From: Sinorhizobium medicae | GTDB taxonomy: Bacteria > Pseudomonadota > Alphaproteobacteria > Rhizobiales > Rhizobiaceae | Reading direction: 5' to 3' | Assembly: GCF_007827695.1 (NCBI RefSeq) | Contig: NZ_VITA01000021.1 | Location: 26,638 to 90,637 of the forward strand | Length of the DNA stretch: 64,000 nucleotides | Shown here: positions 1-9,827 of the stretch, one piece after another | Layout of the letters: every line of letters begins with the position of its first letter | Numbering within the stretch: position 1 is the first letter of the stretch | Notes under the pieces: model-generated | Told to the model about the DNA's origin: nothing | The model's database searches: none | The model's input: the letters and a program-made list of their open reading frames with translations, nothing else | Program-made: the position numbers and the translations under genes

Positions 1-100
1 CCACGATCGTCGATACTGAGGTAGAGGCGTTGGCTCCTGATCTGACGTGGCGCAGCGCGAACACAATGGTGCCGCTCGCGCCGAAGCTCGGCATCATGAA

Positions 101-1510
101 ATGACGGCCATCCGAAAGGCCGGCGAGCATTGCAGCACAGCCGACGTGCGCCGCGCGTTGTCTGCCTTGATGCCGCATCTCACCTCTTATTGGGAGCGCC
201 CCCTTCGGGACTATGCGTCGGTTGCCCACGACGTCAAGAACTTCCATTCCGAGAGTAGCGCGCGTCGTCATGCAATGGAGCTGCTCTGCCGCTGCGTCAA
301 ACGAGCGGCACGCAGGTCCGGTTACGACCATGACGAAGCTCAAAGCGCCAGCCTGCAGTTGATGGCGTCGCCGGTGCTGCAGACCGGCCCGCACTGCCTG
401 CTGCTTATCGAACCGGATGCGTTCTACACGCACCTGTTCAGCCTGTTGGGCCTGAACGCCAATAGCCGCGAATGGTACATCACCTATCACGCCTCGACCG
501 TCAGTTTCGCGGAAAAGGCAAAGAAGGGTCCCGGATGGCTCTGGCTTGAGGGCGAGCCGCTGAACGTCTTCGGCCTGCCTCGAGGCCAGATGGATTCATT
601 CAGCATCTGCGGCTCGAATGGACCCTATCGTTTCGCTTTCTCGAATGCCAAAGGTGATCCAGCACCGAATGACTCTGCCGCCTATCTCCTCTCCGAACTG
701 CCTTCCGATGAATTTTCCTCCGCGGCCGACGCAATCAGGGCGGCCAATCAAACTCTCTGGCGCGGCAACCTCCCCTCCCCGATCAAGCTGCTCCAGCTCG
801 ACGATTTCGACATCGCAGACCTGGTCGCCGACCATTTCGACGACGCTGGATCCTGGATGTCGGCTCGTTTTATCGGAGGCGGCAAGGTTGCTGAGAGCAT
901 CCTGGACGCCATGGATCGCCTGAACATTGGGTCGTGGCAGGGTTGGGTACGCAGAACGACCGATCTCTTCTGGCGCTTGGAGAAAGGCAGGATTGTTCCG
1001 CTCCGCCTCCAGGGCAATACCCTCAGGGCCCGTACCCCGTCCAGTTTCGCCGTGAGCTTCCGGCCGGACAGGATCGCTGCGGCGCTCCGCCAGCGAGCGA
1101 TCGTGCCCAGTCTGTATACTGTGTTCCTGGTGCTTTCCATCTTGCCGGGCGTGAGAGCGCTCGGGGGATGTCGCCAGACCATTTACTACCCCCTCATGCG
1201 CTATCTTACAGCGATTGGCCTTGAGCGATCGGGTAATTTCGATCTCTTGTCCGACCTGCGTGGGGACGACCGACCCGGGCTTTGGGGCCACCGTGTCTTG
1301 AAGCCTGCTGACGGCTATCCATTCCAGGACATCGGGTTTTTCGGCGAGGCCCCGCGACCCCTTTCAGAATACGCCGAAATGCCTTTGGTGAAGTCGAGCG
1401 GTGATCTCGCAAGGTTCACCGGGGATCCCATCTGGGCAAACTTGTCGGAGCAAATCGCCAACGGGGTCATCACTTCAGGGTCAACCGAGTGGCAATTGTC
1501 TGGTTCGTGA
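101..1510 (+). CDS. Hypothetical protein, about 469 aa
   Basis: I do not recognise this protein. The frame is open from a GTG at 47 and has an in-frame ATG at 101; neither has a clear ribosome binding site, so the start is uncertain (487 or 469 aa). There is no signal peptide. It looks soluble apart from one moderately hydrophobic stretch around residues 335-350 (SLYTVFLVLSILPGVRAL). Codon use is typical GC-rich coding use and there is no internal break, so it is probably a real gene. A GNAT acetyltransferase starts about 110 bases downstream on the same strand, so the two may be co-transcribed. No catalytic motif was identified and no function is proposed. Confidence 0.7.
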   Translation: MTAIRKAGEHCSTADVRRALSALMPHLTSYWERPLRDYASVAHDVKNFHSESSARRHAMELLCRCVKRAARRSGYDHDEAQSASLQLMASPVLQTGPHCLLLIEPDAFYTHLFSLLGLNANSREWYITYHASTVSFAEKAKKGPGWLWLEGEPLNVFGLPRGQMDSFSICGSNGPYRFAFSNAKGDPAPNDSAAYLLSELPSDEFSSAADAIRAANQTLWRGNLPSPIKLLQLDDFDIADLVADHFDDAGSWMSARFIGGGKVAESILDAMDRLNIGSWQGWVRRTTDLFWRLEKGRIVPLRLQGNTLRARTPSSFAVSFRPDRIAAALRQRAIVPSLYTVFLVLSILPGVRALGGCRQTIYYPLMRYLTAIGLERSGNFDLLSDLRGDDRPGLWGHRVLKPADGYPFQDIGFFGEAPRPLSEYAEMPLVKSSGDLARFTGDPIWANLSEQIANGVITSGSTEWQLSGS

Positions 1511-1620
1511 TCGAGGAAGGATGCTGAGCAGCTTCGATGCTGGGCGTCGTCGTACCATTTGATCAGAGGGTGGCAGCACACGGTGTTTTCAGCGCAGCCT
1601 GGGAACTGGTGGAGGTCGAT

Positions 1621-2139
1621 GTGTCGATTGAAGAAGGGTCGATAATCAGGCGGTTATCAGTCGATGACATCGACGTTTTTCGCCGCATACGTCTGGAGGC
1701 GCTTTCACACGAACCCTTTTCGTTTGCGAGCGTATTTGGTGATTGGGTCCATCTCTCCGACCGCGAATGGCGCCAGCATCTGGATCAGCCAGTGTTTGTC
1801 GCGTTCCTGAGTGGGCAGCCCGTTGGCATGATGGGGCTCAGGTTTGAGCGTGCGAGGAAGATGGCGCATCGCACGAGGCTTGTCAGCGTCTATGTGCGGA
1901 AAGACAATCGAAGGACCGGGATCGCGGCAAAGCTTTTGCATGACGTTACGGAGCATGCACGAGACCGCGGAGTTCTGCAGGTGGAGCTTGCGGTGAGTGC
2001 GGACAATTCGGCCGCGATACGGTTCTATCAACGCCACGGTTTCGTAGAGGTTGGCCGCATCCCAAACGGCTTCCTGGGCCACGGCACCGAGAACGACGAG
2101 TTGATCATGGTACTGCGCTTGGCTCGCGAGAGGGGATGA
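1621..2139 (+). CDS. GNAT family N-acetyltransferase
   Basis: A Gcn5-related acetyltransferase of about 172 aa, expected to move an acetyl group from acetyl-CoA to an amine; the substrate cannot be told. The fold is visible in order: an N-terminal IIRRLSVDDIDVFRRIRLEAL segment, a central strand carrying VSVYVRKDNRRTGIAAKLL, which is the acetyl-CoA binding R/Q-x-x-G-x-A/G loop (here RRTGIA), and a C-terminal AIRFYQRHGFVEVGR motif typical of the family. The frame is open from an ATG at 1537, but GTG 1621 is preferred: it has GGAGG at 1611-1615 and begins right at the domain. It lies about 110 bases after the upstream unknown gene. The family call is firm; the role is unknown. Confidence 0.85.
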   Translation: MSIEEGSIIRRLSVDDIDVFRRIRLEALSHEPFSFASVFGDWVHLSDREWRQHLDQPVFVAFLSGQPVGMMGLRFERARKMAHRTRLVSVYVRKDNRRTGIAAKLLHDVTEHARDRGVLQVELAVSADNSAAIRFYQRHGFVEVGRIPNGFLGHGTENDELIMVLRLARERG

Positions 2140-2382
2140 GCTTCGAGCAGAAGAATGCCCGCATGCTGGGACGCACTGAGCAGTAATCGGTTACCGCGTC
2201 CTGGTCGAAGGACCAAGGTTGCCGGCGGTTTCTGCGCCTATTGTGGGCTTCCATATTGCCACGTGCAGCAGCTCACGAGGTCGTTCCAATCGATGCATGC
2301 GGCGACATGCTAATACACAGGCTGCGCTACCAGCTACTTTCCGAAGATACTCTCCGCCGGAGCAAGTTGCCGTCATGGAAAC

Positions 2383-2793
2383 TTACGAGGGGGAAATCGG
2401 CATGCTCGAGGCCATAAGCACTTCCACGGCCTTCCCAACAATATCCTGCTGCATGGCGGGCTTTACCATGACGACGGCGCCGTTGCTTTTCTTTCGCATC
2501 TCGTCGGGTAGGGTTTGGCCACTATAGAAGAAGAATGGAATGCCCCGCTCGTTGAGGAGATCGATGACTCTCTCGGTGGTTGCCGTTCCCAAGCGAATGT
2601 CGAGCACCGCGAGCGCAAGCGCTTCATTCTTCGCTGCCACCAATGCGGTCTCAAGGGTCCCGCACGGTCCCACCACCTGAGCTCCAACATCGACAAATGC
2701 TGCTTCCAAATCGAGAGCGATCCAAACCTCATCCTCGACGACCAAGACTCTGAGGCCCTCAAGAAACCTGCCATCGTCACTTTTCCCCACCAT
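2383..2793 (-). CDS. Receiver-only response regulator
   Basis: A single-domain response regulator of about 136 aa with no output domain. The acidic pocket (VVEDE, E20-D21), the phosphoacceptor D65 in LAVLDIRL, the conserved FYSG strand (Thr/Ser position) and the lysine in MVKPA are all present. The proposed ATG at 2793 lies inside the end of the upstream kinase gene (overlap about 17 bases), showing translational coupling; a longer frame begins at 2841. Receiver-only proteins next to HWE kinases in alphaproteobacteria act as phosphate sinks or relay proteins, often feeding the general stress response. That role is inferred from the family, not from the sequence. Confidence 0.9.
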   Translation of the reverse strand: MVGKSDDGRFLEGLRVLVVEDEVWIALDLEAAFVDVGAQVVGPCGTLETALVAAKNEALALAVLDIRLGTATTERVIDLLNERGIPFFFYSGQTLPDEMRKKSNGAVVMVKPAMQQDIVGKAVEVLMASSMPISPS

Positions 2794-5700
2794 CTGGCCG
2801 GATCTCCGGAAGCTCGATGTCGATCGTGCAGACGACGCCATCCGGTTGGAAATCGCGATGAACCGTAGATCCTGGCAAACTCTTCTCGATCAGAACGCCG
2901 CCGAAACCCTGCTCGCTCGGCGGCTCGACCGGCGGGCCACCGCGTTCTTGCCAGATAACCCCGAGGCTTCGGCCGTTGTTCCCGAGTTTCCAACTGAGCT
3001 TGATCTGTCCGTTTCCTGTAGAAAATGCGCCGTATTTCGCGGCATTGGTCGCGAGCTCGTGGAGCACGAGACCGAACGGCGTAGCGAGGTCCGGCGGCAA
3101 CGTCACTGGCTCGCCCTCGATCTGCAGCCGGCGCCGATCGCTGGCGGCGTAGGCATCGAGTTGCCGTCGCGCGAGTTCGTTGAGCTCAGCGCCGCTCCAT
3201 TCAGAGTCGACAAGCAGCTTGTGGGCGCTCGCAAGCGCTGCGAGGCGCCCTTCAAAGCGCTCGACGAAGTCCTCGCTCGATCGGGTTGTGCGGAGAGTCT
3301 GTCGCGCCAGCGACTGGACGACAGCGAGCGTGTTCTTCACGCGATGGCTTAGCTCGTTCAGCAAGAGCTGCCCGCGCCGCTCCCAGCGCTTGCGGTCGGT
3401 AATGTCGCGGGTGCTTTCCAGCACAAGGCGGCGCTCGCCAAACGGCACGAGCTCTATTTGGCTCTCTACCGTCAGCACGCGACCGTCCTTCGTGGTATGG
3501 TTCAGTTCGCCGCTCCAACGGCCCTTTTGGCTGAGTGTTCGCCTGAGCTTGTCAAAGGACGAGCCGGGAACGCCGGTCTTGAGCAGTTCTTCCTTGCGTC
3601 TTCCGAGCGCCTCCTCACGCGAATAACCATAGAGTTCCTCGCTGCCGCGATTCCACTGCATTACGCCATCGTCAAAGTCCCACACGAATATCGGTGAGCG
3701 CGAAAGCTCGACAAGCCGCATTTCCTGCTCAAGGCGTTGCCCGCTCTCCTTCGCCGCCTCTTCGGCATGGCGCCGCTCGCTGATGTCGACGAACGTGACC
3801 ACAACGCCGTCTATCTTGTCTTCGATTGTTCGGTAGGGGCGCATCCGCACCAGATACCAGCCGTCGTTGCGGCCCTTCACCTCGTGTTCGACTGGCTTGA
3901 GTGTCTCCAGCACCGCCCGCGCGTCATCAGAAAGTCTCTTATATTGGAGGCGATGCGTGAAATCAGTGATCGGCCGGCCTTCGTCGTTCGAAGTGACGTT
4001 AAATATTTCCGTCAAACGCGGGGTAAACCGCTTGATACGCAGGGAGGGGTCAAGGAAAAGCGTCGCGATGTCGGTCGCGGCCATCAAGTTCTGTAGGTCG
4101 CTGTTAGCGCGCGATATGCTTTCCAGCTTCAGCTTGAGCTCATTGTTGACAGTTTGCAGCTCCTCGTTGATGGATTGTAGCTCTTCCTTGCTCGTTTCCA
4201 GTTCCTCGGCCGTCGAACGGTATTCCTCGTTCATCGACTGCAGCTCTTCGTTGGCAGCCCGCAACTCCTCAGTAGCAGTGTCCGACTCCTCGCTCGTCAG
4301 GCGAAGCCGGTTTTGCGCGAGCTGCAATTCCTCCTGCAATCGGCGGATCGCCTCGTCAATCGTCGGGCGCCCGTCAAGCGTATCGAGCACGACCTCCTGG
4401 GTCTTGTCGATGGCTTCACCTTCGATAAAGAGCACAAGAGCATGCCTCGTACGCTCCGTCCCCCGGACCACAGGCTTCACTTGCAGGTAGACCCGGTGCG
4501 GCTGCCCATCGAGGTCAGCAAGAATGGGCATGCTCAACGTGGGTTCATTCCGCCCAAAGGCCCGGTGCAGCGCTGCTCTTAGATCGAAGCGAAATTCCTC
4601 ACGCACGAGATCCGTGGCGGCGGTACTAACAGGGCCTCCCGACGGCTTGAGAAACCGTCCGGCATTTTCCGAAAGATGAATTGCGTGGTGGCTTTCATCA
4701 ACCAGCATGCTTGGAGGCGCGATTTTCTCGAGCATCTGGCGGTGTACCGCTGCGTCGCTGCCGTGCCCTGCCGGCGGCGTCCGAATAATGGTCGATTTCA
4801 TTTCCGGCTTATGTGGCCCAAGCAGCGCCGGCAGCACCATGGGTCGAGCACCGGCGCCCGCTAGTGCCCTGTAGATACGCGCCTCGCGATCCACAGGGCG
4901 GAAGAGTCCGGGGCAGTCAGCACTTTCCGACGATCCGAGGAAGAGGAAACCACCTGCGTTGAGCGCGTAATGAAACGTGTTGCACACCTGCTGCTGCAGC
5001 TGCCGATCGAGGTAGATCAGCAGGTTTCGGCAGGAAATCATGTCGAGATGGGAGAAGGGCGGGTCTCTAAGTAGACTGTGGCTGGCAAACAGAACCGCGT
5101 CTCGCAAATCGCGGCGCACTCGATAATGATCTCCCTCACGCTGGAAGAAACGGCGAAGTCGTTCCTCCGAGAGATCGCCTTCGACCGTCGACGGGTATCG
5201 TCCCTCGCGCGCGATGCGAAGTGCCTGTTCGTCGAGGTCCGAGCCGAAGACCTGGATTTCCGGCGAGAGGTCGCGGCGTGCCGCCTCCTCGAGCAGAAGG
5301 ATGCCAATTGTGTAGGCCTCCTCACCGGTAGCGCAGCCCGGAACCCAAACCCTGATCTTGTCGGCAACTTCTTTTCCGTCAAACAGGTGTGGGATGACTC
5401 TTTCGGCCAGTACCTCGAAAGCCGAAGGATCGCGAAAGAACGTTGTAACCGAAATCAAAAAGTCGCTGAACAGCGCCTGAGCTTCCTCTGGATTCTCGCG
5501 CAGGTAGTTGTAGTAGTCCGCAAAGGTCTCCCTCCTGGCAACCTGCGCTCGCCGTCCGATACGCCGCAAAATCGTAGCCCGCTTGTATTGGGAGAAATCG
5601 TGTCCGGTTCGGCCGCGCACATGGGCCACAATTCGCCCGATCATCTCATCATCGTTTACGCGGAACTGGTGGGACGGAAGCTGATCACGGCGGGCGAGCA

Positions 5701-6259
5701 ACTCAGCCACCCGATGAGGAAGCTCTCGGATAGGCAGCACGAAGTCTGCAACCTCAGTGGCGATGGCGTTGCGCGGCATGGAGGCATATTCTGCCTCATC
5801 GGGATCCTGGACGAGCACGATTCCGTCCGCCTCCTTGATAGCCTTGACCCCAATCGCACCGTCCGCCCCGGCACCAGTGAGAATAATCGCAAATTCGCTC
5901 CGATGCTCCTCGGCAAGCGATCGAAAGAAAAAATCAATGGGCGCGCGGAGGGCATGCGGCTCTTCGAAGGGGAGCGCGGCTATCGTACCGTCGGCAATCT
6001 TAAGCCGACGGTTTGGCGCGATGACGTAAACGTGGTTGCTTTCAAGACGCGCCTGGTCCTCGACCTGCGTAACCGGCATGCGCGTCCGTGCCGCCAAAAT
6101 GTTCGCAAGCTCGCTTCTGGCGTGCGGATCGAGATGGACAATGACGACGAAAGTCGCGCCAGTGTCAATCGGCATAAGATCAAAAAAGGTCTGAAGTGCC
6201 TGGACGCCCCCGGCGGAAGCCCCAATCGCGACAATCGGAGGATCAGCTTTTTGAACCAT
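2777..6259 (-). CDS. CheB-CheR-PAS-HWE hybrid histidine kinase
   Basis: A very large signalling protein (about 1160 aa). In order: a CheB-type methylesterase domain (about 10-190) with Ser in GASAGG (about 17), His in VIVHLDP and Asp in TGAGADGA; a CheR methyltransferase (about 205-480) with the SAM motif WVPGCATGEEAYT; a linker; a long Glu/Gln-rich coiled coil (about 640-715) with repeated EELxxxNEEL units; two PAS domains; and an HWE/HisKA_2 kinase with the phosphoacceptor His in ELSHRVKN (about 970), the N-box LHELATNAAKYG and W-x-E in IWQERGG. ATG 6259 is preferred over TTG 6265. The stop overlaps the receiver gene. No chemoreceptor, CheA or CheW gene is in the window, so it probably serves a non-flagellar sensing pathway. 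Confidence 0.93.
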   Translation of the reverse strand: MVQKADPPIVAIGASAGGVQALQTFFDLMPIDTGATFVVIVHLDPHARSELANILAARTRMPVTQVEDQARLESNHVYVIAPNRRLKIADGTIAALPFEEPHALRAPIDFFFRSLAEEHRSEFAIILTGAGADGAIGVKAIKEADGIVLVQDPDEAEYASMPRNAIATEVADFVLPIRELPHRVAELLARRDQLPSHQFRVNDDEMIGRIVAHVRGRTGHDFSQYKRATILRRIGRRAQVARRETFADYYNYLRENPEEAQALFSDFLISVTTFFRDPSAFEVLAERVIPHLFDGKEVADKIRVWVPGCATGEEAYTIGILLLEEAARRDLSPEIQVFGSDLDEQALRIAREGRYPSTVEGDLSEERLRRFFQREGDHYRVRRDLRDAVLFASHSLLRDPPFSHLDMISCRNLLIYLDRQLQQQVCNTFHYALNAGGFLFLGSSESADCPGLFRPVDREARIYRALAGAGARPMVLPALLGPHKPEMKSTIIRTPPAGHGSDAAVHRQMLEKIAPPSMLVDESHHAIHLSENAGRFLKPSGGPVSTAATDLVREEFRFDLRAALHRAFGRNEPTLSMPILADLDGQPHRVYLQVKPVVRGTERTRHALVLFIEGEAIDKTQEVVLDTLDGRPTIDEAIRRLQEELQLAQNRLRLTSEESDTATEELRAANEELQSMNEEYRSTAEELETSKEELQSINEELQTVNNELKLKLESISRANSDLQNLMAATDIATLFLDPSLRIKRFTPRLTEIFNVTSNDEGRPITDFTHRLQYKRLSDDARAVLETLKPVEHEVKGRNDGWYLVRMRPYRTIEDKIDGVVVTFVDISERRHAEEAAKESGQRLEQEMRLVELSRSPIFVWDFDDGVMQWNRGSEELYGYSREEALGRRKEELLKTGVPGSSFDKLRRTLSQKGRWSGELNHTTKDGRVLTVESQIELVPFGERRLVLESTRDITDRKRWERRGQLLLNELSHRVKNTLAVVQSLARQTLRTTRSSEDFVERFEGRLAALASAHKLLVDSEWSGAELNELARRQLDAYAASDRRRLQIEGEPVTLPPDLATPFGLVLHELATNAAKYGAFSTGNGQIKLSWKLGNNGRSLGVIWQERGGPPVEPPSEQGFGGVLIEKSLPGSTVHRDFQPDGVVCTIDIELPEIRPDGGEK

Positions 6260-6501
6260 GGCCAAGTTCCCCGGAACATCGCAGAACGCACCGCCTGCCC
6301 GACTGCGGCGTCTGCCGGAATTATCAAGACCACTTCAAAGCCGGGACTCGGCCACCATTTTACGCTTTCTGCACGATCCTCATATATCAGCTGTAATATT
6401 GGCGCGGATAGTGTCGGCTGGGAAAATCTTCTCCCCGACTAAGATTTACGCGCGGTCGAACTTATCCTTTCGCCGGGCGTTTTTGACCGATGGAGCACGC
6501 G

Positions 6502-7557
6502 ATGCGAGACGTCATAGCCATAGGAGGTTCGCTCGGCGCGGTGGCAGCTTTGAAGCACCTGCTTGGCAAACTTCCGGGCGACTTCGCCGCCGCTGTATTC
6601 GTCGTCATACATGTCGGCGCAGGCGGCAATGACCTACTCGCAGATATATTCGATGCGCATGCCGAAATTCCAGTCACCACCGCTGTCGACGGGGAGCACG
6701 TCGAACCTGGACACGTCTATGTTGCGCCCGCGGACCACCATCTCCTCGTCATCGACGGTATCATCAGGCTTGGCCGAGGACCCCGCGAGAACCTGGCCCG
6801 ACCGGCGGTCGACCCTCTCTTTCGATCGGTCGGTTTGAACTACGGACCGCGCGCCATCGCGGTCGTACTCACGGGGATGTTGAATGACGGGGCCGCCGGC
6901 CTTGCCGATGTCAAGCGGTGCGGTGGACTGACCGTCGTCCAGAACCCTAGCGACGCAGTTGCACCGGACATGCCGATGGGGGCCCTGAGGGCAAGCGACG
7001 TCGATCATCGCGCGCCCCTCGACGGTCTCGCCGCACTCCTCATCGAGCTCACCCACGAAGAGGCCGGTCCGCCAATTCCCGTCCCGACCGACATCAAGCT
7101 CGAGGTCGATATCGCGCTCGGCCGGCAGATCGGTTCCGAGAAAATGCTAAACATCGCGGACCCGGTTCCGATCTCGTGCCCCGCCTGCGGCGGCGTGCTT
7201 TCGCAGATCAAGAGTTGGCCGCCGCTGCGGTTTCGGTGTCAAGTCGGGCATGCCTATACGTCCGAGGCTTTGGTTGCGGAGTCGGAGGGCGCCGTCGACG
7301 AGGCGCTGAGAGTTGCCCTTCGTATAATCGAGGAGAGGGTGACTCTCAGCGAAAAAATGGCAGACGATGCAGATCATAGCGGTTTCGCCGCCGCCGCCGC
7401 CGCATACAGAAGGCGGGCCGATGAGGGACGGGAGCACGCGGAGACACTTCGCTACGCCATAATCGGCGTTGCCTCGGAGGCAACTGCAGGCGAATTGGAG
7501 CACGACGGTAGGGCCGCCGCCAAAAATCCGGGTCACATCGACCCGGAATCATCTTGA
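6502..7557 (+). CDS. Stand-alone CheB-like methylesterase with C-terminal zinc-ribbon-like region
   Basis: A CheB-type esterase domain without a receiver, about 351 aa. The catalytic Ser lies in IAIGGSLGA, the His in VVIHVGAG and the Asp in LTGMLNDGA, so the triad looks intact. After the esterase domain (about 1-190), four residues CPACGG...RCQVGH (three Cys and His) form a likely zinc site, followed by an alpha-helical tail that includes an Ala-rich run. ATG 6502 is preferred over ATG 6490 because GGAG lies 5-8 bases before it. The gene is divergent from the CheB-CheR-HWE kinase, with about 240 bases between them, and probably works in the same pathway. The substrate (a receptor glutamate methyl ester or something else) is unknown. 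Confidence 0.87.
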   Translation: MRDVIAIGGSLGAVAALKHLLGKLPGDFAAAVFVVIHVGAGGNDLLADIFDAHAEIPVTTAVDGEHVEPGHVYVAPADHHLLVIDGIIRLGRGPRENLARPAVDPLFRSVGLNYGPRAIAVVLTGMLNDGAAGLADVKRCGGLTVVQNPSDAVAPDMPMGALRASDVDHRAPLDGLAALLIELTHEEAGPPIPVPTDIKLEVDIALGRQIGSEKMLNIADPVPISCPACGGVLSQIKSWPPLRFRCQVGHAYTSEALVAESEGAVDEALRVALRIIEERVTLSEKMADDADHSGFAAAAAAYRRRADEGREHAETLRYAIIGVASEATAGELEHDGRAAAKNPGHIDPESS

Positions 7558-8291
7558 CGAGAAGCTTCCTTCGACAGCCGCCCCGGCAATAGATTTCCGC
7601 CAATGAAATTCAGGCGCTTGCAGGTTGAAGGGGCGACACCTCAGAAATTGCAGACATTATGACCGCTTGATCTCGCTGTCGCTACAATGGGTATCCGCGA
7701 CGTTCTCAATTTTGGACCCAACTGAGTGATGCTGTTCACGTCGCGCTCGGAGCTGCAGTAAATCCAGACTCCGGTGGCAGTTTCCAGTTTTCGATACGTG
7801 CTTGGGAGGGCCTCCCATTGCTCAGGGCCGCCCCAGAGTTTCTGTGCTGGAGAAGGGCAGCGCGAAGGTTCGTTGTTTCTCTGCAGCCAGGTTCGTCTCC
7901 TCGCAGGGCTTGTCGTCGGAGATTGCGCGTTGGTAACTCGCCCGGCTGGAGCATAACCACCAGGCGGCGTCGCGTTCCCGCCTTTCTGCTTCGATGATCA
8001 AGTTTGTACCTGGGCGATCCTTGAATAGACTGCGGACCGCAGGATGTCATTCTCGCGCCCACGTTCAACGATGAGAAGGGCCCTTGGCTCGCATCCCTGT
8101 GCTCATAACCAGTAAAACGGCAAATTACGCAAACGCGGCTGGCCCTCTCATGAAATGAGAATTCAACGCGCTGACGCTACTCTCTAGAGTGACACAGCAA
8201 GGATGTGACCGACACCGCATAAACCCATAATTGTCGGCGGTTTCAGTTGCCAGTATCCTCGGAGGTAAGACGAGGCGGAGGATGTGTCCCT
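7558..8291. other. Gap with no recognised gene
   Basis: About 730 bases between the CheB-like gene and the protease. Short frames exist on both strands (the longest is 110 codons on the minus strand, 7736-8068) but none has a ribosome binding site or family resemblance. GGCGGAGG at 8275-8282 serves the protease gene. Confidence 0.5.
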
Positions 8292-9827
8292 ATGGGGCCT
8301 TTGTTTAGGAATTCGGGGTTTCCCCTTTACCACGAGGCAATGTTGTTCGTGCGGATGCGGCCCCAGCAACGCCAAGCAAGCTTCGAGGCGACGTTTACCG
8401 CAGCGCGTTCTCCGTTGAGCAGTGGTCTCCAGGCGTTGGCCTTCTATGAACGGGCCGGATTGGTGAAACGCATTACACCTCTCTCGGAGGAGGCACCGCA
8501 CTATGCCAGCCGAATGCTCGTCAGGTCCGCCCGCAACGCCCGAGTCAAGCCGGAACTTCTTGGCGCTCCGGGAAACGGCGCGGAGGGATGGTCTGCGTCC
8601 GCCCTTAATTTGAGTGCTGCGGTGGACGAACGAACGCCGGGCGGCGCTGCCAGCCTTGTCGAATTGGCGAGCGACGCCGACCTGCGAGAGCTTCAGCTCG
8701 CGCTTGCTGGAGATCCAAGCGTCGCGTCCGTTTCACGGGTTCCGCGGCGCTATCTGACAGCGAAAATGTCCCGGAAATCGTCCAAACCATCAGCCGTCGG
8801 CAGGGAGCGAACTGCCACGGCGCCGCCACCGGCTTACACAATGTGGAATCTTCGAAAAATTAACTGGCAAGAAGCGCGCGACCTGAACGGTTTCAATGAC
8901 GCGAGCGAGATCAAGGTCGCGGTCCTCGATACGGGAATCGATGCTGGTCACCCTGACCTCAAAGACCAGATCGCCGGATACATATATGAGCACCCGGACC
9001 TCCCGGGGGCCAGTTCAGATCAAGATCTGATAGGACACGGTACTCATGTGGCAGGTACGATTGGCGCGACGATCAACAACGATGTTGGCATTAACGGCAT
9101 TTCGCAAGCGAGAATCCATGCCTGGAAGATATTCGACGATCGCCCCGACCTGCTAACGCATCCGGACGGAACAGCGGAGTTTGCGTATTTCGTTGATCCG
9201 GTGATGTATCTCCGTGCGCTGCTCGACTGCGTGGATGCGGGCATCGATGTCATTAATCTTTCTATCGGTGGCGGCGGGGCGCCGGATCCGACCGAAAGTG
9301 CGGCTTTCGAGGCTTTGCTGGCCGGTGGAACGAGCATTATTGCGGCAATGGGGAATGAGCGGCGCGAAGGCAGCCCGATATCCTACCCTGCCGCAATGCC
9401 AGGCGTCACAGCTGTGGGGGCGACAAACCTCCAGGACCGCATTACGAGTTTTTCCAACAGGGGCAACCACGTAGCGATTGCGGCGCCGGGCGATGCGATC
9501 TGGTCAACGCTCCCGACCTACCCGGGTCAAACAGCCTGGAGAGCGGAAAAGGGCCCCGATGGTCATTGGTGGCAAGGAAAGGCCGCGATCCGCGAGACAG
9601 ACTATGACGCCTGGCCCGGCACATCGATGGCGGCTCCGCATGTTGCAGCCGCTGCGGCGCTTTTCATCGCAAACGGAGGCGACAGAGATCCGGCAGCGAT
9701 CCGAGACGCCCTTTTGGCGAGTGCAGACAAGGTGCCGGCAATGGGCGGACAAGACTTTACCCCCGATTTCGGGTATGGTCGTTTAAACTTGAAACGATTG
9801 ATTGCCTGCATTGGGACCAATGACTGA
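8292..9827 (+). CDS. S8 family subtilisin-like serine protease
   Basis: A subtilase of about 511 aa. The catalytic residues are visible as D213 in AVLDTGID, H252 in GHGTHVAG and S445 in GTSMAAPHVA, with the oxyanion Asn in AAMGNER. The first 180 or so residues contain a stretch (LRELQLALAGDPSVASVSRVPRRYL) resembling the end of an inhibitor-I9 type propeptide. There is no obvious signal peptide or membrane helix, so it may act in the cytoplasm or leave by another route. ATG 8292 follows GGCGGAGG at 8275-8282; the frame opens upstream at TTG 8247. The stop overlaps the start of the next small gene. The family call is firm; the substrate is unknown. Confidence 0.93.
   Translation: MGPLFRNSGFPLYHEAMLFVRMRPQQRQASFEATFTAARSPLSSGLQALAFYERAGLVKRITPLSEEAPHYASRMLVRSARNARVKPELLGAPGNGAEGWSASALNLSAAVDERTPGGAASLVELASDADLRELQLALAGDPSVASVSRVPRRYLTAKMSRKSSKPSAVGRERTATAPPPAYTMWNLRKINWQEARDLNGFNDASEIKVAVLDTGIDAGHPDLKDQIAGYIYEHPDLPGASSDQDLIGHGTHVAGTIGATINNDVGINGISQARIHAWKIFDDRPDLLTHPDGTAEFAYFVDPVMYLRALLDCVDAGIDVINLSIGGGGAPDPTESAAFEALLAGGTSIIAAMGNERREGSPISYPAAMPGVTAVGATNLQDRITSFSNRGNHVAIAAPGDAIWSTLPTYPGQTAWRAEKGPDGHWWQGKAAIRETDYDAWPGTSMAAPHVAAAAALFIANGGDRDPAAIRDALLASADKVPAMGGQDFTPDFGYGRLNLKRLIACIGTND

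Noticed and set aside
5078..6442. A 454-codon plus-strand frame opposite the CheB-CheR-HWE kinase gene
   Set aside because: It is antisense to a gene with clear domains, and its translation has no recognisable family.
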